A stretch of DNA of 64,000 nt. Source: Scolanthus callimorphus (Eukaryota; Cnidaria; Anthozoa; Actiniaria; Edwardsiidae). The translations under genes and the position numbers were made by a program. Positions 33,133 to 43,015 of the stretch are shown piece by piece. Each line of letters starts with the position of its first letter. The first letter of the stretch is position 1. The notes beneath the pieces are model-generated. The model saw only the letters and a program-made list of their open reading frames with translations. It was not told the origin of the DNA and did no database searches. The stretch covers positions 1-64,000 of the forward strand of contig JAWWUD010000230.1 of assembly GCA_033964015.1 (NCBI GenBank). Reading direction: 5' to 3'.

Positions 33133-33351
33133 TGTCACGTAATATTTCCGCCTTGTTATGTAACCGGATATGATTGTAATATTTAATGATTAATTGTAAG
33201 AGGATAGGGGGTGGGGTGTTATGGGACGGAGGGCTTGTGTAAGTTCACGAACGAACGAAGGAACGAAGTGATTGTCGAATAAAGAGAAGATTATAAAGAA
33301 AGATACAGTCCCTTTGATCGAACCAGCACGTCGGGCGAAGGTTTCCCGACA
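33133..33351 (+). repeat. 5' LTR of the BEL/Pao element
   Basis: Starts TG, ends CA. It contains GTCGAATAAAGAGAAG, with an AATAAA polyadenylation signal about 80 bp before the end. No strong TATA box is evident; AT-rich sequence near 33175-33200 may serve. Confidence 0.9.
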
Positions 33352-33354
33352 CAG

Positions 33355-33372
33355 TGGTCAATACGAGCCGGA
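33355..33372 (+). promoter_or_regulatory. putative tRNA primer-binding site
   Basis: TGGTCAATACGAGCCGGA begins three bases after the LTR. TGG is the complement of a tRNA CCA end and the rest could pair with an acceptor/T-arm sequence. The tRNA species is not identified. Confidence 0.5.
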
Positions 33373-33494
33373 TAGAGTTGAATTTATGGAGTGGATTTAG
33401 CTGGATTTATGGAGTGATTTGAACGCAAGATTGGATTGTTTACATCGTTTGGGTTGTTATTGTGATCGATTTTAACTTGGACTTGGACTAGAAT

Positions 33495-35564
33495 TTGGAT
33501 TTCGACTTGAATTTGGACTACGGAATGAGCCTAAACAAACAGAAGAAGATTCGTGGAGGTCACAAGGCGTTTGTTAGAACGGTAATATCAAGCGCTGAGA
33601 AAACAGCGAACGATGGATCGATTTGGGGGCGTTCCCCAGAAGAAGACGCGACACTTCGAAAGAGCGTAAAGGTGCAAAAGCAGACGCTAGAGGATAAGGC
33701 GAAGGTGATCGCAGACCTAGACAGCGAGATTCTTGCGCTACTCTGCGACGAGGACAGCTCCACCGAGGAGACGGTCGCGGCCGAGGTAAAAGAAGCCGGC
33801 GAGTTCCACGCCGAGATGCTGAGTGCGATCGCATCGATAGAGGAACGATTGTCTCCAGTCGACAGTGTAATGTATTCGCCTCCGAACGCTGCTTCGGAAA
33901 GCAGTGTGAGCCACGTACGAGCACGACTGCCGAAACTGGAGATTCCGAAGTTTAGTGGCAAGTTTGAAAAGTGGCAAGAGTTCTGGGACTCCTTCCACAG
34001 CTCTATCCACAACAATCACCAGCTAACAGACGTGGATAAGTTCACATACTTGAAAGGTCTGTTGGAGGGAGACGCGAGAACGACGATCGCGGGTTTTTCG
34101 CTAACAGAGGCAAACTATGCTGAGGCAATCGGTCTTTTGAAGCGAAGATTTGGGCGAGAGACCGAGATCCAGAAGGCTCACGTGAACGAGCTATTGAATG
34201 TCGCGCCAGTTTATAACGACAAGGACACCGCAAGATTGCGAAAAATGTATGAGACACTGGAAACTCATCACCGAGGGTTAAGAGCTTTGGGAACTGAGGA
34301 GGGAGCATACCGTGGGATAGTTGTTCCGAAAGTTCTCGAGAAACTTCCTGCTCAAATGCGATTGACTATGACGAGAGGACAAGATCACACAAAATGGACA
34401 ATGAAAGAACTGTTGCACGCGCTACTAGAGGAAGTTGAGCTACGTGAAGCGCACGACGTGAAGCCTGTTGTCCAGGGGGGCAGAGGAAGGAATCAGCCTC
34501 CCACGGCGAACGCATTGCTTACAAGTGGTAAAGAACGGTGTGTATTCTGCTTGGAACAACACAAATCAGAACGGTGTCAGAAAGTAAAGAGAGTAAGAGA
34601 AAGGAAAGACTGTTTACGTAAGTTCGGAAGGTGCTTCAAGTGTCTAGTAAGAGGACATTTAGCTAGTGATTGTGAGAGTAGCTGTAGTAATTGCAAAGGG
34701 GGGCACCATGCCTCTATTTGTTCTACCCCCAAGGGCGAGCCACAGGGCGCAGGCGGGGAGGGCCAGCGCAAGGAAAATAGTTCAGGGGGAGGGACTGAGG
34801 GAACGCCTACGGTTTCAAATTCCAGTACATACCATGTGGGGGCTGGGGGAAATGTTGCTTTACAAACCGAGCAAGCGCGTATGGGAGAGAGGGGCCCCAG
34901 GGTTCGGGTTTTATTTGACTCAGGGAGTCATAAATCGTACGTAACTGCTAAAGCTGCTGAAGCGGCAGAGCTTAAGGTTGTGAGAAGGGAGTGGCTTAGT
35001 ATATGTACATTTGGCGGAGGCAAGGAAAGGTCAGGGTTACGGGATATTGTACAAGTAGAATTAGCGCACATCAGCGGAAGCGGGGGAGTTTTAATAGAAG
35101 CGTATGTGGTCCCCGAAATCTCCCGCGTTCACAATGAGCACCTAGAGGAGGCTAAGAGGGAATATAGCCATCTAAGTGGTCTATGGCTGTCAGACGTAGC
35201 AAAGAACAGTGAAGAACTAGAAATAGAAGTACTTATAGGTGCAGACTATTTGTGGCAGTTTTACACAGGAAGTGTTAGACGGGGGGAGCCCGGAGAGCCA
35301 GTAGCAGTAGAAACGACGCTAGGTTGGGTAATTTCAGGACCTCTGAAATGTGGATTGGGATCTGCACAGGTAGAAACCTCAGTAAATTTGATAGTGTCCA
35401 GTCCGTTGTCAGAGCCTTCACTAGATAATCAGGTCCATAAGCTCTGGGATCTTGAGACAATAGGAATACGTGAGAAAGACAGTGTAGAGGAAGAGTTCCT
35501 AGACAATGTTTCTTTTAACGGAGAGCGTTATTCTGTTAAAGTTACCTTGGAAGGTAGGTCATAG
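33495..35564 (+). CDS. BEL/Pao Gag-protease (689 codons)
   Basis: It encodes the structural Gag protein and aspartic protease of the retrotransposon. Residues about 145-330 carry the DUF1759-type Gag domain (IPKFSGKFEKWQEFWDSF). Residues about 345-420 hold cysteine/histidine zinc knuckles (CVFCLEQHKSERC, CFKCLVRGHLASDC, CSNCKGGHHASIC). VRVLFDSGSHKSYV at about 470 is the DUF1758 retropepsin with DSG in place of DTG. A second Met at codon 11 is another possible start. The frame ends at a TAG that overlaps the pol frame by 59 bp. BEL elements usually have a single gag-pol frame, so the break is either a one-base change or a +1 frameshift site. Confidence 0.92.
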   Translation: MDFDLNLDYGMSLNKQKKIRGGHKAFVRTVISSAEKTANDGSIWGRSPEEDATLRKSVKVQKQTLEDKAKVIADLDSEILALLCDEDSSTEETVAAEVKEAGEFHAEMLSAIASIEERLSPVDSVMYSPPNAASESSVSHVRARLPKLEIPKFSGKFEKWQEFWDSFHSSIHNNHQLTDVDKFTYLKGLLEGDARTTIAGFSLTEANYAEAIGLLKRRFGRETEIQKAHVNELLNVAPVYNDKDTARLRKMYETLETHHRGLRALGTEEGAYRGIVVPKVLEKLPAQMRLTMTRGQDHTKWTMKELLHALLEEVELREAHDVKPVVQGGRGRNQPPTANALLTSGKERCVFCLEQHKSERCQKVKRVRERKDCLRKFGRCFKCLVRGHLASDCESSCSNCKGGHHASICSTPKGEPQGAGGEGQRKENSSGGGTEGTPTVSNSSTYHVGAGGNVALQTEQARMGERGPRVRVLFDSGSHKSYVTAKAAEAAELKVVRREWLSICTFGGGKERSGLRDIVQVELAHISGSGGVLIEAYVVPEISRVHNEHLEEAKREYSHLSGLWLSDVAKNSEELEIEVLIGADYLWQFYTGSVRRGEPGEPVAVETTLGWVISGPLKCGLGSAQVETSVNLIVSSPLSEPSLDNQVHKLWDLETIGIREKDSVEEEFLDNVSFNGERYSVKVTLEGRS

Positions 35565-38500
35565 ACCTCTGCCGACAAACTTCGTAAATAGCTCTGGTAG
35601 ATTAAAGAGTATGTTATCTAAGCTCAGACAGGAACCGGAAGTGCTAGAAGAGTACGAGTCAGTGATCAAAGATCAGTTAGCGGCAGGGATTATAGAACCC
35701 GTTGGCGAACTAGAGTGTCCAGATAGAGTCCATTACCTCCCTCATCGCGCGGTGGTGAGGAGAAACGCCCTTAGTACCCGCGTACGAGTAATTTACGATG
35801 CGTCAGCAAAGGAAGGTAAGAGTGTGTCCTTGAATGACTGTTTGCATGTGGGTCCTTCGTTGAACCCTCTTTTGTTTGATATTCTATTGAGATTTCGTGC
35901 TTACAAGGTAGCATTGGTAGCAGACATAGAAAAGGCCTTCTTAAATATTGAGGTCGACCCGGGCGATAGGGATTGCCTGAGGTTCTTATGGCCAGAAAAT
36001 CCTAGAGATGAGAATTCATGTATTAATGTGTATCGGTTTTGCAGAGTCATGTTCGGCGTTAACTCGTCACCCTTTTTACTGAATGGCACCCTCAGACACC
36101 ACCTTCGGAACTATCAAGTGAGTGACCCGGAGTTTGTAGAGAAACTTGTAAAGAGTTTTTATGTGGATGATCTTGTTTCAGGAACACACGGACCAGAGGA
36201 AGCATTTGAGTTGTTTGGTAAGTGCAAAGGAAGACTTGCAGAAGGAGGATTTAGACTCAGAAAGTGGATGAGTAATGAGTTAGGTGTGCAATCCAAAATA
36301 GCTCTAGCCGAACAAGACGGGAAGTTAGGTGAGTATGATGAACAGACGTACGCAAAAACTAGCCTAAGCACGAATGATAGCGAGTCACACAAGGTGCTCG
36401 GTGTACTCTGGGATACCAGTCAAGACATGTTGAAGTTCAGTTTCGAAGAATTGCTTGAGAAGGCGAGGTCATTGGTTCCCACGAAGCGTAATGTACTAAA
36501 GGTACTAGCGGGAGTATTCGACCCTGTAGGACTGGTAAGCCCTATTGTAGTTTCAGCTAAGGTTTTCTTTCAGTTACTGTGTAAGGCAAGCGCAGGATGG
36601 GACGAAGAGCTGACGGGTGCGTATAGGCAGCAATGGATGGCCTGGGTGGCTGGGCTTGACAAGGTAGGAGATATAGCTCTAGATAGGTGTGTATTCAAAT
36701 CCCCAGTCGGTAGGGTGTCACTTCATGGTTTTGCGGATGCGAGCAAGAGAGCTTACTGTGCTGTTGTGTACCTGGTGAATGACATGGGGGGAGAGCGCGA
36801 GGTGAGTATGCTTTGCAGTAAGACAAGAGTTGCTCCCCTGAAAGAAATGACTATTCCCAGGTTAGAACTTATGGCTGCTCGGGTATTGGCTCAACTGACG
36901 AAGAACGTGAAAGAAGCCCTGAGTTCAGTAATTCAGATTGATCAGGAAGTGTGCTGGAGCGATAGCGTTACAGTATTGTATTGGCTGCAGAACCGCGGAG
37001 AATGGAAGCAGTTCGTGAAAGGCCGTGTAGACGAGATTCTGCAGTTGACAGGTGAGTGCACATGGCGGCACTGTCCGGGGGGAGATAACCCTGCGGACCT
37101 CGGTTCAAGGGGCACGAAACCCTCTGACCTCAAGACAAACCAGCTGTGGTGGAATGGTCCCACCTGGTTGAAGGGGCCTGAGACGGGCTGGCCCACGAAC
37201 ATCACAGGTAAGACACCTGAGTGCAGCGAAGAAGAGAAGACTGTTGCCATGGTGATTGCCACTGAAGAAAGGTATGATATTTACAGAGTGGTCGACATAG
37301 AAAGATTCAGTGTGTTAGGTAGGCTGCTCAGAGTAACGGCATTTGTTAGACGTTTCGTACACAACGCTAGAGCACGGATTAGTGGTAAGGACAGGATGAC
37401 AGGTGCGCTGACTAAGAGGGAGATAGTGAGTGCAGAGAACGAGTGGATTAAGTCCGCTCAATATCAGTTGAAGCAGAAGGCGCACTACGAACAGTTGAGT
37501 AGGAAATTGGGTCTACTTGAAGAGGAAGGGATAGTAAGGTGTCAGGGACGATTAGGGGAATCTGGACTCCCTGTGGATAGCTGCAAGCCTATCCTGCTGC
37601 CGCACGATCACAGACTAACTGAGATTGTTATTAGACATTTTCACCATAAGGTACATCACAATGGAGTGAGAGCTACTCTAGCAGAGTTGCGTACCCGATT
37701 TTGGGTGACCAAGGGCAGGCAGGTAGTGAAGAAACATATAGGCAAGTGCGTGATTTGCAGGAAGGTAGAGGGCAAGGCATATAGAGCACCCCCTGCAGCA
37801 GACCTGCCAGACTTTCGAGTGAAGCAAGCAGATTCATATTCACGGGTAGGTGTAGACTTTGCCGGGCCATTGTACTACAAGGATAGCACAGGAACCATGC
37901 AGAAAGCGTACATTGCACTTTATTCTTGTTGTGTTACGCGCGCATTGCATCTAGAGTTAGTGGAGGATCTTAGTGCTCCAGCATTTAGAAGGTGTCTTAG
38001 ACGCTTTACGGCTAGAAGAGGAGTTCCACGTCTAATAGTCTCGGATAACGCGAAGACATTTCAGGCAACAGAAAAAGCAGTCAGAGAGCTTTTTAACCAC
38101 CCAGAGGTACAGCAGTATTGTCTTTTGCAGCGTATAGAGTGGAGGTTTAATTTAGAGAAATCCCCATGGTGGGGTGGCTTCTTTGAGAGGATGGTGAGAA
38201 GTGTAAAGAGATGCCTTAAGAAGACGTTAGGAGATGCGAGGTTGACTTATGATGAGTTGTTGACAGTGCTAGTAGAGATAGAGGGTACGTTAAATGATAG
38301 ACCGTTGACATACTTGTATGATGAGGTAGGAGTGCAGGCATTGACTCCTTCACATCTTCTATACGGGAGGAGAATTACCACGATGCCAGACGAGGTAGAG
38401 GAACCGCCAGACGATAGAGAAGTAGATCACAATGCTAGATTCAAGTACATCAGTGAGAAACTTAGACACTTTTGGAACAGGTGGCACAAGGAGTATTTGG

Positions 38501-38874
38501 CAGATTTAAGAGAATACCATGATTGCAAGAAAGGTCCAGAAGACAGACGTGAGGTTGAAATTGGAGATGTAGTTTTAGTTTCAGAGGAAGAAAGGAAAAG
38601 GAATCAGTGGAAGGTTGGAGTAGTGGAAGGCGTCATTAGAGGTAGAGATCAGCAGGCGCGAGGAGCTCGTCTTAGAGTACTTACTAAAGGCAAACCAATG
38701 AAGCTGAACAGACCAGTTCAGAGACTCTATCCTATTGAGGTCAAGGTACAAGCCGGTGATATAGGAAGGGTAGATGCACCAGACGTACCTCCGGTAAGGA
38801 GGATTCTTCCTAGGCGCGCCGCAGCCGTACATGCGCGGGACCGCATAGCTGTAGGGGCATTGGTTGACTCTTAG
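35506..38874 (+). CDS. BEL/Pao Pol: RT, RNase H, integrase (1122 codons)
   Basis: Pol copies the RNA genome to DNA and integrates it. From the first Met in this frame: reverse transcriptase about 60-330, with the catalytic YVDD at about 218; Pao-type RNase H about 400-530 (HGFADASKRAYCAV); integrase zinc-binding HHCC about 708-755 (HKVHHNG..CVIC); integrase core with Asp in VGVDFAGPL (about 785), Asp in SDNAKTF (about 847) and Glu in FFERMVRS (about 893); then a DUF5641-like C-terminal domain about 980-1085. The frame is open and all catalytic residues are present. The Met used here is arbitrary, because family homology begins about 12 codons in, at the region where the Gag frame is lost. Expression probably needs frame +1 relative to Gag. 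Confidence 0.93.
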   Translation: MFLLTESVILLKLPWKVGHRPLPTNFVNSSGRLKSMLSKLRQEPEVLEEYESVIKDQLAAGIIEPVGELECPDRVHYLPHRAVVRRNALSTRVRVIYDASAKEGKSVSLNDCLHVGPSLNPLLFDILLRFRAYKVALVADIEKAFLNIEVDPGDRDCLRFLWPENPRDENSCINVYRFCRVMFGVNSSPFLLNGTLRHHLRNYQVSDPEFVEKLVKSFYVDDLVSGTHGPEEAFELFGKCKGRLAEGGFRLRKWMSNELGVQSKIALAEQDGKLGEYDEQTYAKTSLSTNDSESHKVLGVLWDTSQDMLKFSFEELLEKARSLVPTKRNVLKVLAGVFDPVGLVSPIVVSAKVFFQLLCKASAGWDEELTGAYRQQWMAWVAGLDKVGDIALDRCVFKSPVGRVSLHGFADASKRAYCAVVYLVNDMGGEREVSMLCSKTRVAPLKEMTIPRLELMAARVLAQLTKNVKEALSSVIQIDQEVCWSDSVTVLYWLQNRGEWKQFVKGRVDEILQLTGECTWRHCPGGDNPADLGSRGTKPSDLKTNQLWWNGPTWLKGPETGWPTNITGKTPECSEEEKTVAMVIATEERYDIYRVVDIERFSVLGRLLRVTAFVRRFVHNARARISGKDRMTGALTKREIVSAENEWIKSAQYQLKQKAHYEQLSRKLGLLEEEGIVRCQGRLGESGLPVDSCKPILLPHDHRLTEIVIRHFHHKVHHNGVRATLAELRTRFWVTKGRQVVKKHIGKCVICRKVEGKAYRAPPAADLPDFRVKQADSYSRVGVDFAGPLYYKDSTGTMQKAYIALYSCCVTRALHLELVEDLSAPAFRRCLRRFTARRGVPRLIVSDNAKTFQATEKAVRELFNHPEVQQYCLLQRIEWRFNLEKSPWWGGFFERMVRSVKRCLKKTLGDARLTYDELLTVLVEIEGTLNDRPLTYLYDEVGVQALTPSHLLYGRRITTMPDEVEEPPDDREVDHNARFKYISEKLRHFWNRWHKEYLADLREYHDCKKGPEDRREVEIGDVVLVSEEERKRNQWKVGVVEGVIRGRDQQARGARLRVLTKGKPMKLNRPVQRLYPIEVKVQAGDIGRVDAPDVPPVRRILPRRAAAVHARDRIAVGALVDS

Positions 38875-38879
38875 GAGTC

Positions 38880-38890
38880 AAGGGGGAGAG
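38880..38890 (+). promoter_or_regulatory. polypurine tract
   Basis: AAGGGGGAGAG lies directly before the 3' LTR, where second-strand priming is expected. Confidence 0.7.
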
Positions 38891-39109
38891 TGTCACGTAA
38901 TATTTCCGCCTTGTTATGTAACCGGATATGATTGTAATATTTAATGATTAATTGTAAGAGGATAGGGGGTGGGGTGTTATGGGACGGAGGGCTTGTGTAA
39001 GTTCACGAACGAACGAAGGAACGAAGTGATTGTCGAATAAAGAGAAGATTATAAAGAAAGATACAGTCCCTTTGATCGAACCAGCACGTCGGGCGAAGGT
39101 TTCCCGACA
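38891..39109 (+). repeat. 3' LTR of the BEL/Pao element
   Basis: Same 219 bp as the 5' LTR, with no difference noticed by eye. It is followed by the CGGAA target duplicate and then by the continuation of the element B left arm (ATGCACAGAACGG). Confidence 0.9.
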
Positions 39110-40997
39110 CGGAAATGCACAGAACGGAAAGCCAGTTTACAAGTAAACATGCAATGGATTGTTCTTTGTGTCGACATATGTTTTGTTTACATTGGTGCTT
39201 CCATGGCAACGTAATGGCGACCCTCCAAAAATTTTAAGTTGCAAAATTCACCCAGACAAAGAGAAATTTGGGCAAAACCCTCTTAACGCCAAATACACTA
39301 GGCTATAAGCATTACTTGGACAAAGTTTGAAGAAAAAGTAGCATCGCTTTTTCGAAATATAACGCGGTCATTTTTTTTTCGTCAAAAAGTATATATTTTT
39401 ATTAGCCTAGTTTCTTGACCCTCAAACTGTGCCTAAAAGCTCGTAGTGATTTAGTTTTTAGGTCAGCATTTAAGACCGAGGCATTTTCTTTAAGCACAGA
39501 AAATTTCAGAGCCACTGCTTATTCCGATCACGATAAATCTGGAAACTTTTGAAAGCCTTTTCTTGCTCACGCCAAACTCAAACAACTTGTCTTGCGTTTC
39601 AATTCCTAGTTAAAAAACCCGAGATAAATTTTTGTCTAGATCTTCCCAAAGAGAGTTCAATTATTCTATACCTTGTTGATGTATTTTTTAGAGCCATAAT
39701 TCTTTTAAAAAGCCGCGAAAAAAAATTAAATCATGATGCGGTGTTTCGCTTTACTTGAAAGCGGGCAGTTTTAATGTTGTTTCCCATTTAGGATATGTAT
39801 CTTTCACTATGTCAAAACATGGCAATGCACTATTGTTATCACGGCTCATTGATTCTATTGCAATCTTTCATCTAATTATTCGAAGAGCGCAACTCTTCGA
39901 AACTATCTTTCCGACGGTAAACAAACAGTAAAGAAATTTGATAAAGTTTTAAAATCTTCCTGTGTTTGATAAGGTGTTTTAAAATGTCTAATATTGCAGT
40001 TGGACCGTATTGCGTTACTAAAATATTCAATTAAAGTGTAGCAAAGGCAATGAGCCGTGATAACAGCGCATTGACAAATATTGAAATGAGTACAAGAAAT
40101 ATACACACCTAAATGGGAAAACTGCCCGCTTTCAAGTCAAGCGAAACACCGCATCACGATTTCATTTTTCGCGGCTTTTTAAAATAATTATGACTCTAAA
40201 AATACATCAACAAGGTATAGAATAATTGAACTCTCTTTAGGGAGATCTAGACAAAAATTTATCTCGGATTTTTTTAACTAGGAATTGAAACGCAGGACTA
40301 GTTGTTTGAGTTTGGCGTGAGCAAGAAAAGGCTTTCAAAAGTTTCCAGATTAATCGTGATCTGAATAAGCAGTGGCTCTGAAATTTTCTGTGTTTAAAGA
40401 AAATGCCTCAGTCTTTATCAGGAACTAAAAACTAAATCACTTCGAGCTTTTGGGCATAGTTTGAGGGTCAAGAAACTAGGCTAATAAAAATTTATACTTT
40501 TTTGACGAAAACAAATGACCGCGTTATATTTCGAAAACGCGATGCTACTTTTTCTTCAAACTTTGTCCAAGTAATGCTTATAGCCTAGTGTCTTTGGCGT
40601 AAGGAGGGTTATGCCCAAATTTCTCTTTGTCTGGGTGAATTTTGCAACTTAAAATTTTTGGAGGGTCACCATTACGTTGTCATGAAAGCACCAATGTAAA
40701 CAAAACATATGTCGACACAAAGAGCAATCCATAGCATGTCTACTTGTAAAGTGGCTTTCCGTTCTGTGCATTTCCGCATGAGATACGGACCATTGAAGTT
40801 TAGGGGGTGAGGACATGAAAAACTGCTATGAGCCTCCTTAATACCCTGTGGAAATTCCAGGGTAAAATGTATGGTCCTGTGGAAATTCCAGGGTCAAAAT
40901 CGCTGACCCCGTGGAAATTCCAGGGTCAAAATCAACAAACCCTGTGGAAATTTTCCAGGGCCAAACACAGCGACCCTGTGGAATTTCCAGGTTCCCC

Positions 40998-41024
40998 GAT
41001 AGGGGGGGGGGGGGGGGGGGGGGG
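40998..41024. repeat. poly-G tract
   Basis: A run of about 26 G inside the right part of element A. The sister copy has a C run at the matching place (62247-62263), so the tract belongs to the element. Its length is probably unstable. Confidence 0.8.
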
Positions 41025-42078
41025 GTACAAATTTTTTTGGGGAACAGCCCAATAGGATTACAACATATTTTGATAACATAGCTTTATCATGAAACTTTGG
41101 TTTTTGTTCATGATCAAGTTCTGTCAGGTTTTCAATCAAGGAAAAATGCGTGCGGCTTGTTCAGTTTGTAAGCAGATTTGTGAATGACTCCTACGAAATA
41201 TTTTCATGTGTATTATTAAAAGGGAATCATACGACTTTTCTCGTTCAATTTGGAATTTATTTACACTCGTGGGTTTTTCAAAGAGTTTGATACTTTTTGA
41301 AAAACCCACTCGTGCAAATAAATTCCAAATTGAACTCGAAGTCGTATGATTTCCTATACTTAGCACCATACGATACATGTTACTAGATGGATAGTACGCT
41401 CCTGACTTGCGTTTCCCCTATGAAGACGTGCGCAATCAGCTTCTCAAACTCATTAATTATTCATGAGGGCGTAGACCAATGGGGTTCTTGCATTTGGTCA
41501 GGTGTATGACTTTGGAAACCCAATGAAACACCAGTTGAAAATCACTAGTGTTTGAAATGATTTCAAACACTAGTGATATTGAGTTCTTAATTAGCATATT
41601 CATAGACTACTCAAACACAATTCAATAACATGTTTAATTGTCTTGATCGGCAGCTTCTTCTCTTTCTTGTTCTTTAGCGCCAATCCTGCCCGCTCGTCCC
41701 GTCCTTCCCTTCTGCGTCCCTTCTCACGTCTGAAGTGAGCAAATCTAACAAAACAAAAATGTTATAAATAAGACTAGTGTTATCAGAACATGCAAACACC
41801 AGAGTTCGTTGTTGCACTCGGATCTTGTTTTGCCCAAAAGACCCAAAAATATTTTCAGCAATCAAAACTAGCAATCCATTTCCATCCGCTTTAATTTGCA
41901 CCAAAACGCTGCAAAGCGCCGTTAATTTATCAGTCGAAAGCTTACTTAACAAACGTCGGCTAATATTTTGGTTGCTCCTAGTGAATTCACTGCTTTCTAG
42001 CTCTCCAAATTACACTGATAATATCGTGGCTAATGGCATGCTTGGAGCAGAAACGTGGACATATAAACATAAACTAAC

Positions 42079-42239
42079 CTTTGTCGTTGCCATCCAAGAA
42101 ATTGAAATCCAGGTTGGGCTTTCGTTCCAGCACATACCGACGTATCTCGCACACGATTTGGTAGAGAGTTTTGGGCGGATACCGCTATCCTTTCTTTTTC
42201 TTCAGCAGTCTTAGGCGGACGAAACCTTGACTGCGCCAT
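42079..42239 (-). pseudogene. DUF3504/Crypton-like protein remnant with internal deletion
   Basis: The minus strand starts with MAQSRFRPPKTAEEKERI, typical by recall of a large cnidarian family of DUF3504 (tyrosine-recombinase-derived, KIAA1958-like) proteins. It then jumps, in another frame, to YPPKTLYQIVCEIRRYVLER, normally about 100 residues further on. A donor-like GACAAAG|GTTAGT follows at 42078. The join and frame change mark a deleted, non-functional copy. It lies in a repeat-rich block (41412-42620) with AACCCAATGAAACAC words in both orientations. Confidence 0.55.
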
Positions 42240-43015
42240 GTTCAAGGTGAAATGGCGATTCAATTAGCATATACAAGGTTGTATAATCTAGCAATTCATT
42301 AGATGACATGTTCTTTGCCTGAACAAAAGGGCTGATGTAATCTGCTAATTTGGCGTCGTTGGGCTTATGTAATCACGTTTTTGTTCTTTAACATTCTAAG
42401 CGTGATTGCATAACATGATATAAACTGTGTATTTTATTTGTGTGAGAAGTAATTCCAAAAACTCGTTCTGCGTGTTTCATTGGGATTACAAACAACTCGA
42501 AAACAATAAAACACTCGCGGCTACGCCGCTCGTGTTTCAATGGTTTTCTCGTTGTTTGCAAACCCAATGAAACACTTGAACTCGTTTTTGAAATATAACT
42601 TGAAGGACTCCTCAATGGCAATGAAAGTATCTTTATTTTTAAGCAAATCGGTATTCACAATTGTACTTCATTATTACAGGAAGATCTACAATCAAGAGGA
42701 AATATATATCTAGGAAGAGAAGCTCCTACAATCAGCGACAAAAGGTTTCGACTACAGATTTCCTAACCCTGCCGTTTTTACTAATCACCGCGGGCAGCCT
42801 AGTCTCCCTCGCATCCGGGCTTTCTGTCGGTCACGCAACGCTTCCCTCCCGTGACCGTTGCGGGGCCGACACAAAGCCACAAATACCCAGGTCCTTTGGC
42901 CCAGAAAACAAAAACAAAATGGCGACCAAGAACTTTCTCGAACACCTGCAAGTTTTGGCGAATTCCCTGCTATATGGCGCTATTCACTGTTTATCAATAT
43001 TGCTATTCTAATGCT

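Larger units (their letters stand above)
33133..39109 (+). mobile_element. BEL/Pao LTR retrotransposon, near-intact, recent
   Basis: 5,977 bp. LTRs at 33133-33351 and 38891-39109 (219 bp each) start TGTCACG and end CCCGACA and read as identical. The target duplication CGGAA is at 33128-33132 and 39110-39114. The untouched opposite arm of element B (around 40770) shows this target once, confirming the insertion. A primer-binding-like TGG start follows the left LTR, and a purine tract precedes the right one. Gag-protease and pol cover almost all of the interior. Domain order (protease, RT, RNase H, integrase) is that of BEL/Pao. Identical LTRs mean that very little time has passed since insertion. 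Confidence 0.93.
33067..40837. mobile_element. element B, TTAA-flanked foldback with about 0.9-kb arms
   Basis: TTAA (33063-33066), then GGAGGCTCATAGCAG; on the right CTGCTATGAGCCTCC, then TTAA (40838-40841). Once the retrotransposon is set aside, B is about 1.8 kb and almost wholly palindromic, with its centre near 39895-39900. No transposase is present. The TTAA duplication points to piggyBac-type movement. Confidence 0.8.
32891..41051. mobile_element. element A, TGTGGAAATTCC-word MITE, split by element B
   Basis: The outer ends GGCTGTTCC..AAATTTGTACCCCCC and the complement GGGGGTACAAATTT..GGAACAGCCC face each other. Inside are many copies of CCTGTGGAAATTCCAGGG in both halves. A related, unsplit copy in reverse orientation lies at 62208-62570. 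Comparison shows A was cut at CAAATTAATACC by element B, leaving 32891-33066 and 40838-41051. Confidence 0.7.
32757..41361. mobile_element. element E (outer shell of a four-level nest)
   Basis: The left end TAATACACATGAAAATTTTT and its complement AATATTTTCATGTGTATTA (41203-41221) are followed on the right by a hairpin (GAATCATACGACTTTTCTCG to AAGTCGTATGATTTCC, 41225-41353). The same order, AT-rich cap, GATTCTGATTGG segment, cap complement and TCATACGAC hairpin, is seen at 43016-44090. That copy therefore shows E without this nest. E interrupts a unit of the 97-bp satellite. Confidence 0.6.

Noticed and set aside
41674..41952. 92-codon minus-strand frame as a second exon of the DUF3504 remnant
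   Set aside because: The sequence does not resemble the expected continuation of that family and I could not place a convincing acceptor.
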